Notes: generated by a model from the letters alone, not told the origin. A stretch of DNA of 64,000 bases from Vigna angularis (GCF_016808095.1 NC_068980.1:2666001-2730000); one strand, 5' to 3'; counted from the stretch's first letter, positions 39,701-56,573 are shown. Numbers and translations: made by a program.

Positions 39701-40105
39701 AAGCAGCTAGTCCAACCACAACCACCTCCTGAATGGGTTAGAGGAAATGGCCTCAATGAGGTGGTTAATTTGGTCGAAACTTTGCATTTACAATCTCGGG
39801 ACTGGTTTTTGGGTTTTGTTGAGAGGTTTTTAGACAGTGATGGGGACACTAACTTGTCAGGTAATGACCAAATAGCAGGTATGCTCACTCAATTGAAGAG
39901 TGTTAATGACTGGTTAGATGAAATTGTTTCAAGCAAGGATGAGGGAGAATCATGCCAGATATCAGCAGAGACAATTGACCGGTTGAGGAAGAAAATATAT
40001 GAATATCTTCTTACACATGTTGAGTCTGCTGCTGCTGCACTCAGTGGTGGATCACAATCGTCACCTCAGATCCAAACAACAACACAGATTAAAGCCAAAA
40101 GGTGA
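36729..40105 (+). CDS. DUF936 family protein
   Basis: Four exons join in phase: 36729-37697, 37915-38217, 38611-38702 and 39229-40105, encoding about 746 residues. The open frame extends upstream to a TTG at 36708; the first ATG (36729, context ACAATGGCG) gives [19 protein letters not shown], the conserved start of the plant DUF936 family. The N-terminal domain (about 1-110) includes [54 protein letters not shown] and [16 protein letters not shown]. The middle (about 130-420) is basic, Ser/Pro-rich and probably disordered. Exon 3 encodes an Ala/Glu-rich helix ([20 protein letters not shown]). The C-terminal part has a conserved helical block containing [34 protein letters not shown] and a final region of helices. 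Relatives include Arabidopsis At1g23790 and At1g70340. No biochemical activity can be read from the sequence. Confidence 0.9.
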
Positions 40106-43100
40106 ATGAGTACATAGCTTAGCTTAACTATGCATGATTAGTAGGGATCAGTGGGTATAAACTTGGTCACTAAAAGCTGTCCAAGGTCCCCTTTAAATTT
40201 CACTTATTTTTTTCCCCTCCTTCGTCTGTTTGTACATAAATCCTACATGGGGTTTGAGGTATAGATGGAATCTAATTTTTACTAGGGGAGATAGCAAATT
40301 TGTGAGGATATTTTTCTTTCATTTTTCTGAATACTGTTCAGGTGAAATTATACAAATTGAAACAGTCGAAGATATAAGCTGACATGATCTTTTCCAATGC
40401 CTTTCCTCTTGCATGGTTTCCCAAATCATGTTGGTGTCAAATCACAGTTTCCCAAACCATGAAGCATATCCAACCATGGATAATATTTTAATGAAGGGAA
40501 TTAAGTACCAGTCTTCTGGTTAAATATCACAATAGCAGCAATGAGGCATTAAACTGTGATCTAGTTAAGGAATAAACATACGAATGAATTGCATGTAGCA
40601 AAGCTATTAACAAGTTTATGAATGTAGAATAGTTATGCAAGCAGTACTAATTATGCTAAGTTTTTTTTGTTGATGCAAGTTATAATTATATCAGTGTGTC
40701 ATGATCATTCTCCCTAATACTTAGTATTTAATCTCTTGAAAATATCAGTCAAGCTACACTAATAATTCTTTATCATCAAACGAATAAATCTATAGTAAGA
40801 GATCTATTAGCAAAATAGTCACACTCATAGAAGGTTACAAAGCTACAAGTTACAAAAAAGCATGTCACTTGTAGTCTTTTTTAGTACCAATCACATGCAG
40901 CATCTTAATTAATTGGTAGGCAGCATCATGACAAATGAAAATCTCCCTTTTAAGTTCTATATTTGTTCCTTTGGAATTTTTCTCTTTGAACGGGTTGGAA
41001 TGTATATTGAATATGCAATAACTTGAGACTTCTGAGGTAGCATTGTTTACCCCTAAAAATACTGCATCAACTCATCAAACCGGAACATACTGCAAACTTG
41101 TACAAAGAGAAGGATGCTATTGGCTGCAGGAAGTGTTCAAATGTGCAATGCAGGACAAAGTCGTGGACAAATAAAGCATAATTTCGTAAAATAAACTTTG
41201 CTTATATTATATGATTTGGAGAAGGTCAAAGTCAAAGATGATAAAAATGCATGCATCGGAATTTTTTAAAAGAATAAGAACATGGGAAATTGAAAGTTTC
41301 TTGGGCTGATTTCACCCAACATTCTCGGAAACAACGTCAGAATCACCCAACTTTGTACGCAATAGTTATAAGGCTTTGACTTCCTGCATTTCCATAATTT
41401 CTTTGTGGCACTCCCCAGGTTTTCAAAATAGCTATTTTATCCTTTGTAAGTGTGATTTTTTTTCAAAACACAAGTGTTCTGAAATTTCTGGAATTAAGAT
41501 TTCTGAATCGAAGAGACTTTCTAGTTCAAACTGAATTGAACTTGTTATGGGAAAATTCAGAGATTTTTTGCTAATCATGAATGGTTATTTGTTGCTGACG
41601 ACTTTGATGAGCTAATTAACAAACAGTAGATTTCCCTGCTTGAATTATTATTTTTTGGTTAGCTGAAAATTTGGAAGAGAAAAGAGATATCCTAATCAAA
41701 ACAGGAAAAGCTTCTATACATAAAATATAACATCCACATCTCACAAATATACATGACAATAAAAAAGTGGTGGTTCATATGCTACTCGCAACCATCCGAC
41801 CACGCTCAAGGCAATGTTCCACCACTTTAATGCCCCCAACTCGTGTAAAAAGCAAGCGCTACGCTCGACAAAATAACATGTAGTTAAAACCTTTAGTTTA
41901 AACATTTATATAAATTGATTTCTATGTTAAACTATTCAGTGTGGGACTTATTCCTTTCATAAGGCAAATCCATTAAACTTGCAGCAATATCAAATTCAAT
42001 TACAACCCGCTGATTATTTCACAAACAAAAACAACGTATTTTGGATACTACTGATTACTTAATGATTCACAGTTTATTATTCCTTACTCGTAAATTGGTG
42101 CTAGATGTCCTCCTCAAAGGGGTTGGTATTTTCTCGGATTACTACACAATTTTATCAAAATTGCATAACTGAACCAGGAATGTATAATGGAACACTCTCA
42201 AAATTGACTCGTCCTTTTAGCTGCATTAAGTGACTGAAGCCTGATAAAATTTAAATTTCAGCTTTCAGGTGAAGGCTGGTTCATTTTTTAACTGTATCTT
42301 ATATAGAAACTTGTCCAAACACATTTATTGGTTAATTTGTTGTACTTTAGTTCTTTCCATTTAGTTTTAGAGAATAAAGAGTGCTGGTTAAATAAATATT
42401 ATTTTCAACACTGCGATTCTGTAACTTTTTTCTTTCTAAGCCAAAAGTGATCTTGTAGATAGCGTAGAATATTGTTGGAATGAGTAGATTATGTATGGAA
42501 TCTATGAGAAAGAGGAAGGAAGAAATGTTAAAGAACACAGTTTGGAACAATAGCAGCATTTTTGCCTTTGGAAAATGTTTGTGAACACAAATTTGGGACC
42601 ATGATTCATGTTTATGCCACTCATTGCATGAGTTTTTGAATTCTGATTCTGAAACTCGATATTTTACAGCCAAATCCCAATAATGCACTGATTATCACTA
42701 TGATCATCACGAAATTTGTTACTGTTTTCCATATTCTTACTATGATGTCCTATCACGCATGAATTTTTCTACTAAAGACAAAAAGTTGCTCATAGTCTAC
42801 TCGAGTTGAGGTTGAGTTGGACCACTGTCCCTTGCCCCATAATTTACATGCATACCATTAAGAATCCTCCTTTTTCATATGTATCTAAAGTACAACCAAG
42901 AAGATATCAGCAGAAAGGAATACATTAAGCCTGAAGAATTGTGAGTTATGTGAAAGCCTAAGTCCATTAGGGAGACTTCATAAGTGGCTGTGATGCACAA
43001 CACAACCACATGGTGCACCAAAGAAAGAGGACCTTTCCCAAGAACATCAATTATAGAGTCTGATTCAGTAACTTCTGAAAATGGTAATATGAAGCACCAT

Positions 43101-44956
43101 GCTGTAAATCAAGTTGCTTAAAAACAACCATGTTTTCTTTCTGATACCTTGCTAACATATATTATATTGCAGGTAATTGTGGCATTCAACATTTTATCAG
43201 AGTTTTACATTATAAATTTGCTGCTTTGAATATGAAAACCAGTAATTAAAATGTGAATATTATATGTATTTGCTGCATTAGAAAGGGCCTAAAATCTGTC
43301 AGATTTTAGTTTTTCCTAGCTCCAATATGCATATTCCTTGGTCTTACAGAATGAATATTGAGATGTGCACTATGATTGTAGCAAGTTGCCTGGTGCATAA
43401 TTGAAGCAAGAAAATCTTCATTTCCATCTTTCATTGTGTTGTGCACTGTAGGACCAAGCTGCAATTGGTGCCTAACTGGCAACTGTAGCAGATATTGACA
43501 TTAACCATAAATTGACTACAATTATGTCATTTCTTTTGGATCACAGCTGCAACTTCACTGGGGGATCCTTGCTCACATCAATAACTTAAATTTACTTCTG
43601 TAACGAACATAAACAGTCTTTAATTTGAGATAATTAGAAATTTCATATCAATTAGAGATAAAAATTAATTTAAAATATACAAGTGGATGCAAACTTTTTT
43701 TATTGTCCAATTTTATAGGTTTTGAATTAGATTTAAAATTCTATTTTTAACATAGTTTCATATGGGTTAACAGATACCCTTTACAGATTTGGTTCTTTCA
43801 CTTTTTCATTCACTCCTATATTTTCCATCCAGCTCCAGCAAAATATATGAACCGTAACAATCCACCACCCCTTTGTCCTTTACACAAATTCTATGGAGAA
43901 ACTCAAAAAGTAAAAGAACAAATAAACTTGTGATTCAGTCAACTTTCTCACTCACTGTAGAGTAGACTTCTCATTTCAGACATTACCTGATGAAAATATT
44001 CTGTTTGCCTTCTGATTTGATGCTTAATAAATAATAACAATAAAATTAACTAGAATGCACTACCAAAAAATGTTTATTAAATTTCTATTTTCTTGTTTAA
44101 TTATGTTTTATTTTGAAAATTTATTAGAAGGGATAAATTTCCATTCTATTTTTATTCATATATTGTTTGGATTTTGTGTTATTATGAAGCGAAGCATAAA
44201 TGAAGGGATGTGTTTATTCCTTCACCCCGCTTACCAAAAATAAGTGGTGCGCAGTGTGACACGTTTGCCAAACATGGTTTTATCCTCCAAATCTAATTAC
44301 ATGTACTCTTGGCTAATCTAAAGTTTAACCAGTTTTATTGAGTAAATGGCCATTTACTTTCTGAATTTGAAATTCGTTGTTAAGAGGGTCTTTGGAATTA
44401 ATAAATTTAGAAGAATGGTTTGAAACTTGTAATAAATAATCGAGAAACAAATTAAAGTTTCAATTTTTAATTTCACGAAACTCAGAAACTAAAGTGGTGA
44501 ATGAGACTTCATGTTTTCTTTCATTTGGCTGCTATTGAAATTACTGATTTTTCTTTTACCCTTTGCAAGGAAGGAAAAATGTTCATCAGATACAGTCAAG
44601 AGAGAGAGGAAAAAGGGTTTGAAGCAATGCAATTGGGAAGATAATAGCGGATGAGAGAAGTTGAGAATAGTTGTCAACGTGGCATGCATTAAGAATGGTG
44701 TGTGGCGGTGTGATGCACAAATAATCTTGATTAATATCTATATGTCTTGGTGTTTAGGGTGCCATGGCATAGCAATGTTTTGCCACCTCAGAAATAAAAA
44801 ATGAGTGAAAGTGAATAATGAGGAACATGAAGAAGGGGTGGTGGTGGAGGACACGGTGGCGCTAAGAGAAAGAGGGAAAAGCAACTTCCTTTTCAACCAA
44901 ATAGTGCCAACGCACACTCTTAACTCTTTCCCATAACCACCCCACACCATTCACAG
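40106..44956. other. Intergenic region between DUF936 and glyoxalase II genes
   Basis: The first few hundred bases are likely DUF936 3' UTR. The rest contains no recognisable gene on either strand. A 10-bp inverted repeat (41764-41828) and the phrase 'gtgtgggacttattcc' near 41940 may mark an old short repetitive element. The antisense frame at 42347-42688 has no known features. The last 300 bases should hold the glyoxalase promoter and leader. Confidence 0.5.
41764..41828. repeat. Inverted repeat around a 45-base loop
   Basis: AAAGTGGTGG (41764-41773) and CCACCACTTT (41819-41828) are exact reverse complements. The loop is relatively GC-rich for this region. Its function is unknown. Confidence 0.75.
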
Positions 44957-47483
<2,527 letters not shown>

Positions 47484-48380
47484 GATTTTTTTTTTTTTTA
47501 ATTTATATGGTTTAAGTCTTGAAACTTGTTCTATATAGGGTTAGGGTATGAATCCATCTTTGGAATAATGTGTGTGCTTGATGCTATCTTTTCAATATGA
47601 TTTCAGAATTTTGTTCCTGAGTTCATTTGGGAGTTGTGTAGTTGATTCCTGAGAAAATAGTTTTGCGATTGTGAAGTGTAATTGAATTGAGGCATGTTTT
47701 TAGGTTAAGGGAGATTTAAATTTAGACCTATGAAAGATATTTTATTTGGATTCCTTGGCTAATTACATGCAAAACTCAATTGAATCAATGCTGCGATTCC
47801 ATTTTATATTAAAAAAGGTATTTGAGATTTCTATTTTGTGTTTAACTGGATGATTCAAACCGGATGACGACTTTTTATTCAAATTGAAAATTGAAAGAAA
47901 AAAGATATTTTGATATATATAATTTTTTACATTGATTTGATATTGTCTCCTTTTATTTTATATTTTTTTCTTTTTTGAAAAAATATAAAAATTTAATAAG
48001 AAAAAATAAAAATTTATTTTTTTATGATGATTTTATCCTTAAATGATTATAAAAACGTGTTACTCTATTATTATTATTTTTGTATTTTGTTAGTAACTAA
48101 TCAATTTTTCCATAAAATATTAATCAAGTTAATGCATGATTACTTATTATATTAAATTCGTCTTATAGTTGTTTGTTGGATTTCCTTAGATTATACTTCC
48201 TTTCTTAAGTTGTTTAAAGCTATATCAAAATTCATTTGATATCTTTAAACGTAATTACATTTTTTTTTTCAGTTTTTATATTATATATTATTTTATCTAA
48301 ACGTTACTATATCTTTTTATATTGTGATTAATGGAAACACGTGTAGATGTATCTATTTCTAGATTCAATAATTTGGATAT
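47484..48380. other. Glyoxalase II 3' UTR and flank
   Basis: A T-rich tract follows the stop codon. The proximal few hundred bases are likely 3' UTR, and the rest is AT-rich intergenic DNA without recognised features. Confidence 0.5.
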
Positions 48381-48384
48381 GTAT

Positions 48385-50015
48385 TAATATCAAATTTTTG
48401 GGAGACCTTTATCCGTATGTGGCGAAACCGCCCACATCAAGCTACCACACCATTAAATTACTACACACTAAGGTTAATCGTCAAACATTTATGGTTAAGA
48501 AACAATAACTAAATTAAGGAACTCTTGTTACTCTTCACCACATACCTCATCCTTAAGAGTGTTAGAATCATCTCCTATTTCAAGGCATCCTACATCACTA
48601 CATTACACTACCACCATAGAATCTCTCCATTCATGGAACTACATCAAATACATATATCATATCATCATCATCGTAACATCATACATGAATGAGCACCATA
48701 CATGTTTACCATCATACTTTAACAATACACTTACATTAATATTTAAAATCCATAAACATTAACATTTCCATTTAAACATACATTAAATCAATATCACTAA
48801 AAAATCCAAAACAATCCAGAATATAGAGAACACATAAACACAAGTACACAACTCACAGTAGGGAGCGCTCAAGAGTACAAGACCACCGCTCAACGTCCTG
48901 TGTAAAGAGGCCAAGGCCAAGTGCCACTGGAGGCCAGTGCTCAGCAGCATATCAATGGCCCTCAACACCATATCAGAAAACAAAATTTCATCTAAATGCT
49001 TTTGGGTAACCAAATACCTATTCAAATGACAAATTTGGTATTTCTGACTTAGTGAAGGGTTCTAAAACAGGTTTGGGTGTCATATTGAATACCAATTCAA
49101 TCAGATGATCAGTTCCTTGATTCTTCCCATTCAACATCAATTTCAATCAAATCAAGCATACTTTATACAACAAACACAACAACAACTCAACATACCAAAA
49201 TGACCAATTCCAGCAATACAAGTAGCTATCTAAATCTTAAATTGTACAAACTCTAAGCACTACATAAAGTTCAACAATCCCTATAGAATTTCACTTGCCA
49301 TAATCCCAATTTTAGACAATTTCTAACATCACACCTTCATATTTCTCCAACAAAATTTCAACACTATATTCAACTAACCAAAATTCCAATTTCATCAATT
49401 CCAAACAAACAAACACAGGCTTACTTTCAACCATCAATTCCAAAAAAATAAAAATCCATACAACATATTACCAATTATAGACCAAAACAAACATGTCAAG
49501 CAACACACTATCATAAACTAAAAACATATTTTAATAGTGCTTCAATAAATTAAAACAATAATTTCAATCAATCACAGACCATCAAACATACACTCACAAT
49601 TCTAATCATATTAAAACTTGAGAATAATTGTATTTAGCTTCCCTTACCTTATATAAAACCAAACCGCTATAGAAAGCCTAAAACAACTCCACAATCACAT
49701 GAAGTCTTATTTGCTCCAACAATCCATAGAAACACGATTAGAGTATATCATTAGGACAATTGATTAGCACATAGTCATATAGAATACTCAAATGTCATAT
49801 GCATTCACAACATACTTGCATACAAAGAAAGAAAAAAAGATGAACAGAAAACGAATTTACTCTATTTGAGAAACTAATCCGTGCAAATTGAAGGGCTTGT
49901 TGTCACGATCAATCCTAATGTCTTAGTTTTCAATTAGACGAACAAAAGATATGAACTCCTAAACAAAAGTCAGATAACTCTAGAAAAATGATTTTTAAAG
50001 AAATTGTGTATTTTT
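48385..50015. mobile_element. Retroelement remnant, copy B
   Basis: About 1.6 kb unlike its flanks: C/A-rich on the + strand from 48.4 to 49.9 kb. It contains a GC-richer segment at 48855-48975 with 'gagcgctcaagag', 'accgctcaacgtcctg' and 'ccagtgctcagcag'. It then has 'ttagcttcccttacctt' at about 49637 and ends near 'ctctagaaaaatgattttta'. This order resembles non-autonomous LTR elements I recall from Phaseoleae genomes. The antisense frame at 48783-49025 lies inside it and is not a gene. Boundaries are approximate. Confidence 0.5.
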
Positions 50016-52191
50016 AAATTATGAATCTTGTTGATAACGAAACCATTTATATTAAACTCATTTAATATTAAAACAATGAAGTCTTAGTATTTTAAAACCA
50101 CTACTACTCCTAAAATGTCATTTTTTAAGTTTTACAATTTTTTTTTATGTTTTTACTATGAAAAACAACGTTTCCGAATACATTTTATCTAGTGAAACAT
50201 TTACACTTTAATTATCTCTCAATTTTATCATTGTAAGTGCATTAAATATAAAGCTAATCAAATACTAATCACTTAACTAACTTTTGACCTCACTCTATTA
50301 TTGGTATGAAGATAACTTATCATTATTATTTAACTCACTATTTCATCTAATATTAATAGAAAATTGTTATACTACAAAATTTTGTGGTACTTATTTTTAT
50401 CTAGAGGTATTTATGGGATGAGCAATCATAAATTGTTAGTTAGATAATACAATTGATGATTGTATTGGAAATGATTTTGAATATTCACATTAGTCATATA
50501 TAAATTTTGGCTTTCAGAAGTTGTTCTTTATTTTTGTACTTTATCTAAATATTATGTGCATTTATTATATAGACTTGTGAATAATGTTGTTAAATCCTTG
50601 AGAATGTGATTCATCGTTTTATAATTTTCATTATTATTCTAAATGCAATCAACAAGTATGTACTACGGATACTTATGCTCCCTCACTACTCCTTGCAGTG
50701 AAGGCCTCATATTAATTTTTTAACAAATAAACACAGTGCTAAATAAAATAAGAAATTAACTTCTAAAATTATCTGCAAAATTGTTTTTTCCTTCCTATCA
50801 TGTTCAATTATTTCACATGTAATTTAAATGACTAAAAACACAGTTAACTCTTTCTGTTATTTAACACTTTCCCTGAGGTCATTAATTTAATTAAAAAATA
50901 ACTAAATTTAAACACAGTGATTTAGTAGAATAAAATGATAAAATAACTATTTTAATTTAAAAACAACTAAATTTAAATTAACAATCATTTAAATAGTAAA
51001 AATAAAAATGTAATTATTTTAGTTTAAAATAACATTTACTTAAACAATAAAATTGAAAATAAAATATATACATGAAAAAGGTAAATCTCTATTTTAATTA
51101 TAAAAGTAAATATAAATAATATTTTTAATTTATTGTACATAATTTATTTATTTATTTTGTAGATATTATTTTATTTTAGATACTTTTTAGTTTAAAAAAT
51201 ATTAATTTAAAAGAAAATTTAAATAAAAAACAATTGAATAAAAAACGATTACTTACAAAATAAATTTAGTAGGATAATTATTTTAATTTAAAAAATAATT
51301 ATTTATTAAGTATACAATTGAAAAAAATATGAATACAAAAAATATTAATTACATTTATATAATAATATATATGTATAAGTGTTTTTAACAAAAATAATAA
51401 AAATTACTTGCGTGTATGATTTTATATTAATCATATCTCATATTTATTAACACGTTAAAACAACTAAAATAGTAGAGAAATAAAAATAAAATGACAATCA
51501 TAATTAAAAACATTAAAAATTCAATACAAAATATAAAAGTATTAAATAGTCAATGCAAATAATTAATAAAATATAATTGAAAATATCCTAAAAAATTGTT
51601 CCTTTATATTTTAAAAATTGCTTACAAACCCCAAACTGTCTAATATTTATGCTGTCAAAAGTGTTTAATTTATTTTGCTTTCCTCATTATTTCAATCTGT
51701 CGTTGTTCTTTAAATGTGGACCCAGGTTAACCTCTTCCTTCTTGCCAAAACAAGAACAAATTCATGATTGAAACATAGGTTTTTTGTTTTTGTCGTTGAA
51801 GGTAATTTTAATGTTGGAAGTGCATCTGATGAGTATAGAAAGAAAAAAAAAGTGACAGAGACAAAGATGAAGTGATAAACTTGGAAAGTTATTGAACTTA
51901 AGATTAAACTCACATAATCACCATTTTAAATCGGTTTTAAATAAAAATAAAGCATCAAATTAATTTTTTCGAAAGTTAAATAATTAATGCGGATAAGAGA
52001 GTTTGTATAATTTAGCTTAAGAATTTCATGCGGCGAGGTGGGTCCATGCGAGGAGTGGAAACAAAATCAAAATTCTCTGTCTTTCATTCGTAGGGTTTGA
52101 AACGCTCTTTGCGATAATAAACTACATTTGGGGATTTTCCCCCGCCTTGAAGCAAAACCTACTTCTCCATTGTTGCAGTTTTCGAATTACA
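50016..52191. other. AT-rich intergenic DNA and FPA upstream region
   Basis: No gene was recognised. From 50.7 to 51.6 kb the sequence is extremely AT-rich with repeated 'aattaatttaaaa'-type words. The last 200 bases should contain the FPA promoter and leader. Confidence 0.5.
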
Positions 52192-55100
52192 ATGGCGCCT
52201 CCTACAAAATCCGTGGAAAGCGAGGAGTGGGGAACTCCAACAAACAACCTATGGGTTGGAAATCTGCCGCCGGATGTCGCCGATTCCGATCTCATGGAAC
52301 TATTCGCTCCGTACGGTTCTCTCGACGCACTCATTTCCTATTCCCCACGCACCTTCGCTTTCGTTTTGTTCGGACGCGTTGAAGAGGCCAAGGCGGCGAA
52401 AACAAATTTACAAGGCGCGTCGCTGCGCGGCTTTGAAATCAGAATCGAATTTGCAATACCGGTTTGTGGGAACTGAAAGCGTTTATCGTTACGATTTATA
52501 TTTATTTTTCGTGTTTTTCACAATGTGACTTTTCACTGGGAATAATGATGGTGATTAAATGATAAAATGAACGTAATGTGTTTTCAGGCAAGACCGTGTA
52601 AACAGCTATGGGTGGGTGGTGTTAGCCACAACGTAGCGATGGAGGATTTGGAAGCGGAGTTTCGTAAATTCGGTAAGATTGAGGATTTCAAGTTCTTCAG
52701 AGACCGTCGTACTGCGTGTGTTGAGTTTCTCAATCTGGATGATGCTACGCGGGCCATGAAAGTCATGAACGGGAAGCGATTAGGTGGTAGCCATATTTGT
52801 GTGGACTTCCTTAGGTCACAATCTATGAATAGGGTAAGCTTCTTTTGATTAATTTGCTCTTTCGTTCATTTTCCATTTTTTTTTTGTTAATTCGGTTGCC
52901 TGTTAGTCTACAAGCATCTTGATGTGTCGTGGTTGTGTCTGTAAAGTAGTTTCATTGAGGTCAGTGGAAAGTTTACCTATTATTTTCTTCTGCCTATTAT
53001 TCTCATTTACCTATTGCTTCCTTTACCGATTTCTATAGGATTTTATGGTTGACCAAGGGCAGTTTCAGGCTAGACCACAGGTTAGAGTTCTGCAATCCTA
53101 ATTGAATTTGTTTAGTTCTGTTTATGTGTAATTGGATACATGCTATGTTTATGTTTTGGTCAGACACGCACCACACTTTGTTAGGAAGAGTGGGTTCATA
53201 AAATGATTAGCTTTTTCAATTTTCTATATGCCTCTTACTTGGAACTTTACTAATGTTCCTTATAAATACTCATTCGTGTGTCACAGCATTTACAACCTTC
53301 AATGGGGAGGAATAGTCCACCCAGTAACATTTTGTGGATAGGTTTTCCTCCTTCGTTTCAAATTGATGAACAAATGCTCCACAATGCCATGATTTTGTTT
53401 GGTGAAATTGAGAGAATCAAGAGTTTTCCTTCTAGACATTATTCGTTTGTTGAGTTTAGAAGCATTGATGAAGCTCGCCGTGCCAAAGAGGGCCTTCAGG
53501 GACGGCTTTTTAATGATCCTAGAATAACGATTATGTATTCAAGCAGTGATACAACACCTGGCAAAGATTACCCTGGATTTTACCCTGGAAGTAAAGGGCC
53601 TTTACCCGATGGATTAATGAACGAGCTTCCATTTCGACCTCCACAATCGGATGTATTTGGTCAAAATCGTCCTATTGTTCCAAATAATTTTCCAGGGCAA
53701 TTGCCACCTGGTGGTATAAGTGGACCTACTGTCTCAATGCGACCTTTTGTTCCCCAAGGTCTTGATCCTCTTAGCAATGGTCCTGATTTTAATGAGATGA
53801 GCACACTTCACAAATTTCAAGATGGTAGCTCGAAAATGGGTCCAAGCTGGAAAAGGCCATCTCCTCCTGCCCCTGGTATGCTTTCTTCTCCTATGCCTGG
53901 TATTAGGCCCAGCTCCGGTCCATGGGATGTACTTGATACAAACCAATTTTCAAGAGATTCTAAACGATCAAGGATCGATGATGCTTTGCTAATTGGTGAT
54001 GCTTCATTTCCTTTAAGAAATAATGATGACCGCGGATTAAGATTAGAACAACCATTTGCAATCGATCCAATTATTGATGGAGGTGGTTCTGGTCCAAAGG
54101 GTCACCTTGGTCCAGTTGGCACTAGGATCACTTCTGGAGTTCCTGGTTCTGTCCAACCTGATATTGATCATATATGGCGTGGAGTTATTGCGAAAGGGGG
54201 AACTCCTGTTTGTCGTGCTAGATGTGTGCCTATTGGAAAAGGGATAGGCACTGAGATGTGAGTATAATTTTCCCTTTTCTTTTTACTGTCTTAGTCCGTT
54301 TTTTGAAACTCAAGGGATTGGATGAAGGAAATAGTTTTGATACTCATAATTGTTATTTTTAATCTCCTGTTTCATGCAAGGTCCTCATGCTGCATGTAAT
54401 TTTTCCTTTGCATGCTTTTTCCTTACTGTGAAGCATTTACCTTGACATGAAATTTCAGTGTTTTGCACTGTGTGCAAGCTTTTCTGTTATGTTTTATTAT
54501 TCTTCCTGCCTATGGTTAGGAAGCATAGTCTGTTTATTGTTCTTGCAAAGTCTCATGTTCCTGAACTATGGTTTAAAAATTGTAGATGAAATGTAGTTTC
54601 ACATAGTGTGTGTAAACTATAATCCTAGCATATACATAATAGTTTTGGTATGAATTTGAATGGAAACTAGTTTGAAAGTAATGCTAAAGGAAAACCATCA
54701 CTTTATTCACTCTGTAAAATCTACGTGTGTACAGATGGGCATCATTGCCTTCTATTTCCTTTATGCCTACCCTTTCGTCTGTCCTGGATAATGTTTTTAT
54801 AGCCTCCTGCCTCTACTTTTTTCAGGCTACTCTTTTTGCTGTTGTAATTAAAGTTTGTTTTGTGCTTTTCCTGCAGTCCTGATGTTGTAGATTGTGCTGC
54901 TAGAACTGGATTGGATATGTTAACGAAACACTATACTGATGCAATTGGCTTTGAAATTGTTTTCTTTCTCCCTGATAGTGAAGAGGATTTTCCTTCATAC
55001 ACCGAATTCCTTCGTTACCTTAAAGCAAAAAACCGTGCTGGTGTTGCCAAGTTTATTGATAATACCACCTTATTTTTGGTACCTCCTTCTGATTTCTTGA

Positions 55101-56182
55101 CCAAGGTTTTGAAAGTCACGGGACCTGAACGATTATACGGTGTGGTTCTTAAGTTTCCACCAGTTCCAAGTAGCACATCTATGCAACAATCAATGCATTT
55201 TCCTTCGCCCTCTACTCAGTATGTGCAACAGATTCCCCCTTCACAACCAGAGTATGGTTCAATCTCTGTAAAGGAGCAACCAATTTTACCAACGGAATAT
55301 AATAGATTGTTGCACGATGATTCTAAGCATCTGCCAAAACCACTTCATCTTGCGACCAGTGTCACTCCTCCAGTTCATTCTGTTCCTCCTGGTTATTCTT
55401 CTACTTATACAGCTTCTGCATCCCAAGCGGGAGTTACATTGACCCCTGAACTTATTGCAACTTTAACCTCGTTTCTCCCTTCAACTATACAATCATCAAC
55501 AGCTGGTGGCACAATGACAGTGGTTGGTCCCTCTACTATGAAGCCACCTTTTCCATCTGTTGCATCTATTGATGGAAATCAATCTCATTTGTGGAAACAA
55601 GATCAGCAAACTACGGATCCCCCTAGTTATCGTCCTCAACCGTTTGGGAGTATTAATAATGCTCAATATCATCCTTATCCACCTGCATCTTCTACTGGGC
55701 ACCCTGCTCAAGTTGTCTCTGGCAGTGCACATTTCCATGATACGGCTTCAAGTCTTCAGCAGCTAGGTGCTTTTTCGTCATCTACATCCTTGACTAATTT
55801 CATTATACCTCCTCAAAATGGACAGGAAGCTGTTCCCGCTCAACTCAGTCAACATTATCAGGTGGAAGTGCCCCACAGCAATGAGAAAGGATATGGAGTA
55901 GTTCAGGGAACAGATCCCTCTGTTCTATATAGTTCTAAGGCATTCCAACAACCTAATAATCTTATTCCTTCATCCAACCAAGTTTCCAATGCTGCTTCAC
56001 AGCAACACATGAATTCAGAGCCCCCAAATCAGCAACTTCAACCTGCTGGCCAGGGAATCTCTGAATTGGAGGCTGATAAGAACCAGAGGTACCACTCAAC
56101 ACTACAGTTTGCTGCAAACCTTCTCTTCCAAATACAGCAACAGCAAACCCAAGGAGAGCATGGACCTGGAAATCAACAATAA
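52192..56182 (+). CDS. FPA: Flowering-time control protein FPA
   Basis: Five exons join in phase: 52192-52461, 52588-52833, 53039-53080, 53287-54257 and 54877-56182, giving about 944 residues (Arabidopsis FPA is about 900). Three RNA-recognition motifs are visible. RRM1 covers about 17-88 ([18 protein letters not shown]), RRM2 about 94-170 ([20 protein letters not shown]) and RRM3 about 201-272 ([19 protein letters not shown]). After a Pro/Gly-rich linker, a SPOC domain runs from about 482 ([19 protein letters not shown]) to about 605 ([12 protein letters not shown]), split by the last intron inside an isoleucine codon. The C-terminus is Gln/Ser/Pro-rich and probably disordered. In Arabidopsis, FPA controls 3' end choice, represses FLC, and limits its own expression by polyadenylation in its first intron. 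Intron 1 here is only 126 bases. The start [14 protein letters not shown] is the first ATG of the frame. Confidence 0.93.
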
Positions 56183-56531
56183 GAATTGTTTTTCGTGAGT
56201 AATCATCCTATGGCTAATTCTTTTAATTGTTCTTTATATCGTAATAAGATTTGGTTGATTATTTTCTTCACATCTAGGGATTGTGATCATATTGCATTAT
56301 TTTCCCAAATCTTTTTATGCCCCAGAAATAACATATTGCTTGTTACCTGTTGCATAGCTTAGTTGCATATTATATGGATAAGTCATCTCTGGCTTCTAAA
56401 TCTGAGAATCATGTAGTAGTATTATGAGAAATGATGCAAGTCCTCAGTATTTTAACTTAAAAAGATAAAATTATCACTTGTAAGCAAATGTGAGTCTATG
56501 CTGTTATCCAGTTCTGTGAGGATGGTCTTCT

Positions 56532-56573
56532 GGATCAGGGTATTTCTATAGGGGATCAGGGTATTTCTATAGG
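56532..56573. repeat. 21-bp tandem duplication
   Basis: 'ggatcagggtatttctatag' occurs at 56532 and again at 56553, followed by a partial third start ('ggggtcaggg'). It lies in the FPA downstream region. Confidence 0.9.

Noticed and set aside
48783..49025. A minus-strand 80-codon frame
   Set aside because: It sits wholly within retroelement remnant copy B and has no domain.
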